Assembly (NCBI GenBank): GCA_013397935.1
Contig: VZRN01011461.1
Coordinates: 3,829,882-3,893,881, forward strand
Direction of reading: 5' to 3'
Origin: Dasyornis broadbenti
Lineage: Eukaryota; Chordata; Aves; Passeriformes; Dasyornithidae
Length of the DNA: 64,000 bases
Position numbers and translations under genes: made by a program. The notes under the pieces were generated by a model. That model was not told where the DNA came from, ran no database searches, and saw only the letters and a list, made by a program, of their open reading frames with translations. Below are positions 52,001-61,000 of this stretch, one piece after another. The stretch's first letter is position 1. The number at the start of each line of letters is the position of its first letter.

Positions 52001-55000
52001 AAAGGAGAATCAAAAATGACAGTAAATGTGACAAGAAGCCAGAAGTCAGACGCAGAAATATTTGTTATTTAAAAGGTAACATTCTGATTCTGACTGCCAG
52101 TTCTGCTATACAGCAACGGCAGCTTAAGACTTCCAGATTGTGAAGAATGTTTCCCAAAGACAATTTTTGTAAAGAGTTTTTTCAAATAAAAAAATTCTTG
52201 TAGTGGGAGAATATATGCTACTATATACTAACACATATTAATATTTACTAATGCTCTATACCTAATCAGTACTCTGGTTAATTAATGTCCTTCTAATGAT
52301 CATTACAGACCAGTTAAAATTTTCACCCTGTTACAGGTTGCAATTACACATATGAGAAAAGGGACTAAAATGTTGTATTTCTTCTCAAGTACTGTGAAAA
52401 TTTTCCTGTCTGTAAGAACGACGTTTTTAACAAGACTGAACATTTCCAAGTACTGCAACTAACAATAATTCTTGCTCTGTTGTACAAGTGAGATTCAAGT
52501 CTCCCAGGAGAGGTATCTCTATGTAAACAAGAGGTTCTTAGTTTGGAATACAGGTAGGCCAAGGAGAGCTTGAGAGCAACAACTCCCACCTCCTTTCATG
52601 TAAGACCCTCCAAAACTCAGTAACTGCTGCAGTAACATCTATCTGCAAACAATTTACAAGGACATCTGCATCCAATCTGTTACTGATCACCAGTTGCTTC
52701 CAGACAACCACCTGTGTGCAGTTCTGGGTACCCATCTTCATGCGGGTTCTTAGGAGTAATCGGCTGAACAGGGTATGACCTGCTGCTGTCTAAGATCAGA
52801 GGAATAAATACTGACATGTGACACAGGGGTGCTTAGGAGCATTAGGAGGATGGGCATTGCTAGAGTGGAGCTTGATGGAGCTTTTGTTTCCATGAAACAA
52901 TTTTCAGTCCCTCTCAAACGAAGTGTCTGTAGGAAGGGCTTTGGAACAAACCTGAGAACATCATTAGCGAAGAGTTTGTAGTACCATCTCCTAATGAAGC
53001 TCATATATGGAAATACAAAGTCATTAATTGTAGTGAAGCCTCTTTCTTGCTTGGTCTCTACACTACAGTAATGGAAAGTGATGTGGCATGCAATTAAATC
53101 AAGTAACAGACTTGCCAAGAATCTCAACAAGTACAAAACAGCAAGTTCATGGAAACTTTAATAATGAACTGAGATTTTCAGATGAGTAATTTCTATTGGA
53201 GAAAAGCCAGCACAGTTTTATTACTGAACCATGCCTCAAACCTATCACAATTCTTGGAAGGAATAAGCAAGCACGTAGATGACATGCAGCATGCTGTAAT
53301 CTCAAGTCTAGAAGTTACCAACCACACTGGAGGAAACTAAGGTGATAAGGAATAACATGGAAGGCCTTTTTCCAGATTAGAAGACAAAAAACTACAGTTA
53401 GAACTTAATGTATTTCAGCGGCCAAAGACAGTCAGCCAGGATGTATACTGATACTCAAGCAATTCAATATTTCTATAAGCACTTTAGAAAAGGGAGAGAA
53501 GGGTGAGTAACAAAATTTGTAAAGGTTGGTGGGAATCATTGAAACTACAGCTGACTTGAAGAGTTGCAGAAAGACAGCATTAAATGACTGTGATGAAAGA
53601 AATTTAAAGGCCAAAAGATGTGAAATAATGGGAACAGAAGACAGAAAAAAACCTTACAGCTACAGATTCGGTTTTACAATTAGATAAATGCTTTTAATAC
53701 GCAAGTTCTCTCTATCCCAATTTGTAATTTTTTAAAAATGTTTTGGCTATACTGCATTGAGGTAAGGGGGGTGATTGTTTTCAGACTCTCAGACTTGTGC
53801 AGGCAGGCAATTCCTGTCAGATGAGGAATGAGAGATGCCAGTTTGGATTAAAATGAAACTGTTACATCTCTGCAGTTAAGAAACTAAAAGATATCTGATT
53901 ACAGGTACTCACAGATACCTTGAGTTACGGCAAGAACTGCACATCTTTCTCCTCGTTTAACTTAGATCTTCCTTAACATTCCAAGATTTTAACTGCTTTA
54001 CAAATAGCATATTTTTCTTTCTCTCAAAAATTAATTCTTATCCGTTTCTACTTTTGCACTGGTATCATTCCACAACCACAATGAAACCAACCTTAAATAG
54101 CATCAGAGAATGCATGATCTCAACTTTCGAGTCGTCAACCAGATTTTTTTTTTTCATGGGGTTTGAGCGCCCTCTTGTGAGAGCAATATGGCATGTCACG
54201 ATAGTCGTGATTAGGTCGAGGAAAGTACAAATGACCAAGTAACAAACACCACTTGTTCTTACATTTAACTGGTTTCTGGTCATCAGTATTTCTTCTAGTT
54301 TACATTATCCATTTGCTATCAGAACATAGGACTGAAAATTAGATACCAACAATGCCAAATCTTTCACAAATTATTTTGAGCTTGAAATTAATTAGAATTT
54401 CAATGAAATCACAAAAGTATGATCCAGCAGCAGGCAGTGGCCAAAGTGCCCGACAGCAATCTTTGAGTCTTCTGTCCTTTCCCTTCTGCTAAAAAGTAGT
54501 ATTTTTTATATAGCGAAGATCAAAAATCAAAGGAAGACACTAGCCAAGGGTCTCAAAATAGCAATTAGTTTGTGCTATATGTGCCCCAATTTCCTTTAAT
54601 CTACTCTATTCCCAGAACTTTCTCACTTCATAAACACAGGACTGACTGCGGATTCTGTCTTCTCCTACAAAAGGTATGAATTTCTCAACTCACATGGAAA
54701 ACATTGTAAAATGTTCACATTTCTGACTATTTGAAGCGATGAAACAACCTGTTTATTTCTAGTTTAAAACTAACTTTTCCTTTCGGTCTGTTTTTCTCTG
54801 CATCCATCTTCATAAACAACTCTGTTTCTCGCATGTTATCTGTATGTTACTTTTGTATCCCCCTCTTCCCCTCTCACCTAACTTTACAGCAGCAACATAC
54901 TGAGCACCTGGAGCCATGCTCTGGGACAGAACCTCAGGCATGAATGACTGCAGGGCAACACAGCAGAGCAGCCTCTATTCTTGGGCCATTTCAGTAAAAA

Positions 55001-58000
55001 AAAAGAACCAACAAATGAAGAATGTAAACAGAGACTCAGCACTGGGAGCCACAGAATTTCAAGGACAGAAAGAGGGGAAGTTTGAATACAGGAAGAAAAG
55101 CATCTGTTCAACTGCTAAGCAGTATTTAAAAAATATTTTTTGTTCCCCCCTAAATTTGTCTTTTATCTTAGTCTTTTTCCAATGGAAGTGCACCTCTTAC
55201 TGTAAAGCAAATTTAAGCTTAATGACAATATGCTCATTAGTTACCTTCTGTAGTCTACCAAGAAACAACATAACATAAATCAAAAACCAAGCATGGCTTT
55301 TTTCAAATCTCTGTAAGAGGCAAAAAAAAAGTTTCAGAGTTTTAGAACAGCAAACTTGAAGCAATGGAAGGACAACAGAATTGTTTGTGATCATAGCAAG
55401 TATCAGCACCAGAGACAGGCCACAACTCACTACTCCTGACTCACAGTCCCTGCTTAAAACTCTGGAAAACCAAACCCAGTAATAGTTCCTGGCAAGAACA
55501 GCACAGCACCTACCCACGGGAACTACCAGTGTGTGTCCCATACACTGTGGCAGCTGCCACTCAACAGCACAGGTCATGCTCCAGCCTGCAGCAGAACAAG
55601 TTACTACAACATGCACCAGCTCACACAGGACCTGCTTCAGTCCAAGACACTGAAGGGTCCCTCCCATGTTGAGCCCACTACCACAGCACTGATTTGTTGA
55701 TTAGGTTTTCCACACTGCTCTAAATTCTCCACTGTACACTACAAGAATGAACAGTTATAAAGGGATTTTAAATGGCTCTGTTTTAAGAACATTTTGTCTA
55801 ATTGGAAGATACGAATCCAGTACTGCTACCAATCTTGGCACCTCTGAACACAACAGACCAAAATGAATAAAACACCATGTACCAGCGGATTAAAATCATC
55901 AAGTTACCACATACAAAGTAATTAGGAGTCCTTACTTTAACTGGTTTCACATTTGTTTTCACTTAACAGACTTAACCGACTAAAAAAGCTTAATAGTCCT
56001 TTAAAAATTAAAGTAATGATTATATATATATTCCTCAAATGCTGTCCCAACTTAGACCGCAAGATTTCTGTGAAAAGATTTCTCCCTTCTTTCTTGTTCG
56101 TATGTAAGTGTTCGGTGAGGTAACAACTTTGACTGTTGTCTCTACACACTAAAGTAATGTACATTATGAGCATCACTAAATCATAAATGTAACTATACAG
56201 GGAACCAATATAATGAATTTATCATTTCATATTTTTATGATTTTAACAAATTTACAGGGCACTGATTTCAGGATCCTGAAAATAAACTAGTACTTTGAAT
56301 AGATCAAATTTAATCCTTAAACAAGTGAAACTCTTTCTGAACCACAGTGGTAAAGCTAGAGAAGAGAGACAAGTACCTCATAATTTGAGAGGAAATCTAG
56401 TAATTTTGATCGAGACGAGATGTAGAGTAGTGGTGTCATCACCCGGCGAACAAACTTTTCAATATAAACAGCACTCATAGGGCCTTTGTATTCAATTGGT
56501 CCAAAACTAGTACCAAAAAGAATAATAAAACATTAAGACTTAAATTAACAATAGAGAGTACCTCCTGGGGGTGGCAGATAGGAGTTACATAGACAGCATG
56601 CTCAGCCTCTATGGGATTGCTCTCCATGTTTTACCAGTGGCTTCTGTAACTGATTAGGGAGTTGTGTTACCAGAGGGATGCGCCGGAATATCTGTGGAAG
56701 GGGCAGTGCGTTGGTGAGCATGGAGGGACGGAGACCACTTTTGAATTCCATCAAAGAACTTGGTAAAACTCAGGTATGAATTACATGATCATATTCATGT
56801 CTTTCCATTTTGTCTGAAGTAAACACGTGACTTAAAAATATAGATCTGAAAAACATCACTCTTTTCACTTGTTTTTTTCACTGTCTCAAACAGTATCAAT
56901 CTGAAAAGGTGCAATATTTGTACACAGGCTTTTACGAGCAGCCATCAGTAAAGGAGGGACAAATTCAGTTTCACTGCTGATGAACAGACTCAGCAAAGCG
57001 ACAGTTTCTCCCCCCAACCCTCTGATAAAACAGTTCACATCACATTAGGCAGTGCTAAAACAGCAGGTGGGCTGCATCTTGCAGCTACGATTTCTAGAGG
57101 TTCTCCTCCTAAATATCACTGGGTTGGACAAGCATCATTGTCCCAAATGAAATCAAACACAAAAAGCATAAAGAATTAGTCCTTTTCCACTGAAGAATTT
57201 AATGTGATGCATTTTTAATATAGTTTGTTCATACAGACACACTGGAAAATATCCAATTTGCACTGAGATACCTATACTGAGGTGCTTCAAAATGGTCTTC
57301 TAGAGCCCACGAGATCATTCTACATCCTACATTGATTTATTACAAATCATCTTCTTCATAGCAATACTCACTGCTCAACATGTAACATGCCCAGGGCACC
57401 ACATGTGAGGTTTAGTACCTCAGGCATGCTGAGGTATTGGCGGGGGCCGGGGGGGAGTATGAGGCATGAGGGGTGCATTGCCCTTCAGGGTTTTTATGAA
57501 GTAACAGAAGGGATTTACATCTCATCTTGTTACAACTCTGTTTAATGTTACTGATGACACCAAACGCATCCACCCACTGTGCTGTAATTTCAAGATCAAG
57601 TAAGTTTAAGTCAATCTACATCCAAGAGGGATTGTAGGGTTTTTTTATTACAGTTTGAATTATACCAGTGTCTCTTGTGTCTTTTACAAGTTCAGCTAAC
57701 AAAGACCAGGACTGTTCTTCCTCAATGCATAAATACCCACAAAAAATGGAATCAGCCTCTGTAAAGAAAGAGAGCTGCAGCTCAAGACTAGTAAAGTAAA
57801 AAGTAAAATATAAGAGATAAACTCTTGTATGTAGCCTTAGAAACTGTGTTTCCTTACCTTCTGCTCCACACATAAAGAAAAAGGATAATACATGCAAATA
57901 CTAAAACATAAGTGAGGTTACATAACATTTTACACAATGATATCTCAACATCTGGATCATAAAAAAGTGAGTGTAAAGTTCAAGATTAGAACAAGGTCTT

Positions 58001-61000
58001 CAGTATGTAACGCAATTTAAATATGTGCTTAAATTCCACTAACTTCAACAACCCTTAGGTACATTCTTCAATCCTGTCATAAATTAGGACCAGTTGTTAT
58101 AACCCATCTACAGAGCAAGCACACATCTGAAATCAGTATGTAACTCTGAATCCTTTTCATTGGAGGCAGAACTTCCAGGAGATGCACAGGCAAACTGAAA
58201 TTTCCATAAGGATGAAGAATTGCCCAGCATGCCATTTAACTGACATTTGCAGCCCTACCTGGCACTTGAGTAGCATACAGGATGAGCTCATGTAGAGTCT
58301 CCTCAACAACTATTTACTGAAGCCAGAAATGTAACATTTTCAAATTGCAGCACTTCATATGATATCTCTGTTTCCCAAAACAACAATAAAAAAATCTAGA
58401 CTGTACATATGAAGTCTTACCTCTGATGGTACAAGTGTATCACAGGAAAATAAAAGAAATGCTTCTGCTTCCTGCATTTCCCGTGGTTCCACCAGCAATT
58501 TACAGCCACAAACAGCACCTGCAAAGCAGGTAAAAATTCACAGCTAACAAAGTACATTACTGTGACCTATTTTATCCAAGATGTACTTGATGTACTTTTT
58601 CCAATCCATTTAATCTGATAATTTCAGGGCCTTTTCATCTCTATATTCCCGATGTGTCACAGACATACCTTTTTTTTTGGTCAATTTGCAACAGCAATCC
58701 TTTTGGTCACTATTCTTTCTAGCTTTTATGCTTTTTAATCTAAATCCTTCAAATTTATTAATTTAGTCATAACCCACATTAATTACTTTTTCTGCAGAGT
58801 AGAGCTCAATAAGTGGAGTTTCAGGACAGCTGTACTGTGAAATGTACACAGGTATCCAACTGCTTGAAAGCAGTGCTATGGCTACAATCACTATATGATT
58901 ACCAGTGTCTCCAAGGATCCCAGAACTGGAAGCAAACTCCATGGAACTTCTGCCTGAAGGCAGCTGAATGAATCTGAAAACACTTTACAACAAGAAACTC
59001 GTAGACTTCCTCATGCAGAAGTAGAAATAACAGACAACTGTGCAGGAATCACAGACTGTCTCCATTTATTTTAGCACTCTGTATGCTAAATTAAAATTAA
59101 GGTGACTGATAAGTTACCCTAAAATGTGAGTGCATTCAGGTTCTACTCTTTCCCATGAGAAGGCAGAAATTAGCATCAGCTTGGACATTAAAAAGCTATC
59201 AGGTCATGTTCAAGATTGGTATCTTCTCTGAAGTTACCTGGTCTGACAATCTGCTGGCCACGTGTTCTATTTCTTCTCTTGCTGCAATGGACTGCCCGCA
59301 CCATGGCGCGTAGAAGAAATACATCACAATTTCTGAATCCTGACGAAGCTGATCTGCATAGTCCAACTGCCCCCGAAAAAGGTCAATTACTGGAGATCTT
59401 GTGGAGAAAAAATTTACTGGAAGCTTCGCTGGCATTGTTACATCTTTTGCTCGGCTGCGGGAAGAAAGTTCAGAGTGGTTATTGAGACTGTGCAGCAGTA
59501 GTTAAAAAAAGTGTGCCCAAAGCCCTAAGTTTTACTCTCAGCAAAAGTCAAGCAATGACGAAACTTCAGAAATTGATGCAAAATGACTACAATTCATGTT
59601 ATCTGAGTTAGTTTCATGAAATACTAAAAAAAATTAAAGATCACCCTTCACAAGCTTTAGAAAGTCACACTGTGATACCATGCACTGCATTTATGGTACA
59701 TTAGCTCACACTCTTATGGTTGGTTGCTGTAGAGCATAAAATTACCAGGATAATTGATTTCTTTGGATTTCTTCCCTGGCCTCATCCTCTTTTAACATTT
59801 GTACTTTATGTAACAGCACCCTGATAAGAAAAGAGATACTGGTCATAAAGTTTTGTGATGTGATGTTTATATAAACACAGACTATCACCCTGCCTTATGC
59901 TTTGTTTTAAAGTATTCTACACTTCAGTTCTTATATATTGTATTAGGAAAAAATATGTGAATGTGTGCTTGTTTATTTTACTGATCAGAGCAGGGACTGC
60001 AAACTGTTCGGGGCACATCAATATACACATAGTATCAACAAATAGAGAGTCTAAATTTAAGGAGATCATGACAGATTAAGTCTCTTAAGAGAAATTAGAC
60101 TGGCCAGTAAGCAATAGAAGAACAGAAACCAAATACTCAAGAAACCATTTCTATCCAATCACCAATTAAATAATCCAGAATTTGGCACTTCCAAATGTTC
60201 AGAAGTTGCTGTGATATAAACTGCCCTAAATGCAAGTGAGTGATCATACTCTCTTTTTATATTTTGTTTAAAAATTTTACGCTAGCTGTATTTACACTAG
60301 AGTAAGTCACACTGAAAACTGGACCACACTACTGTCATGCTCAATTTTGCCATGGTTCATAACGGGATTGGAAGTTTTAGGAAAGACTGCGTTTCTTTAC
60401 TTTGTGTTGCAATAAAAAGCTAATACAAAAATCTTATTACCCATTATTTGATTCTTCTCAGGTTAAAATTTTAGTAATTATGATAGAATTATTGAGCCCT
60501 GAACACTGTGAAATTAATATACTAAGCAACCTCCTAACAACTCTGCCACGCTTTCAAACTTAACGATCTTTCTAGTTTATAGAACTACCTTTGTCTTTAC
60601 AATACAGCAAAAACCTGTATTGTAGCTCTTCTCTCATTTCCAGGCTACTCACTTAAAACTTAACGTTATTAGAATTGCCCCCAGTATATTTTCTACAAGT
60701 TATGGAAATTCTTAATTTGCATCTAAGAGAAAATTGCTTCAAAATGGGGAATTTTGAAAATATTAAATGGTTCCTCAAGTTTATAATTCATTAATTCCCC
60801 CACTCACAACATTATGTTTTTACACAGTCAATCAAAAATCTACTTTCTTCTATGGATTTCTACCTTTGTTCCTTCCCTTCTCCCCCAGCCACCAACCCAG
60901 CACCTCCTTCCCAACCCTTAAGTTCACACCTCCTTCCCAACCCTTAAGTTCTTCAGTCACCTCACAACCAACACCTCTGGTTCCCTGCCATTCCTGCACC

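Noticed and set aside
52750..53136. 128-codon minus-strand open frame in TXNDC11 intron 4, considered as a retroelement remnant
   Set aside because: No motif of reverse transcriptase, envelope or other known protein could be seen.
55197..55667. 156-codon minus-strand open frame in TXNDC11 intron 4
   Set aside because: Cys/Val/Leu-rich, no domain, no splice sites fitting the TXNDC11 phases, and human has no exon of this kind there.
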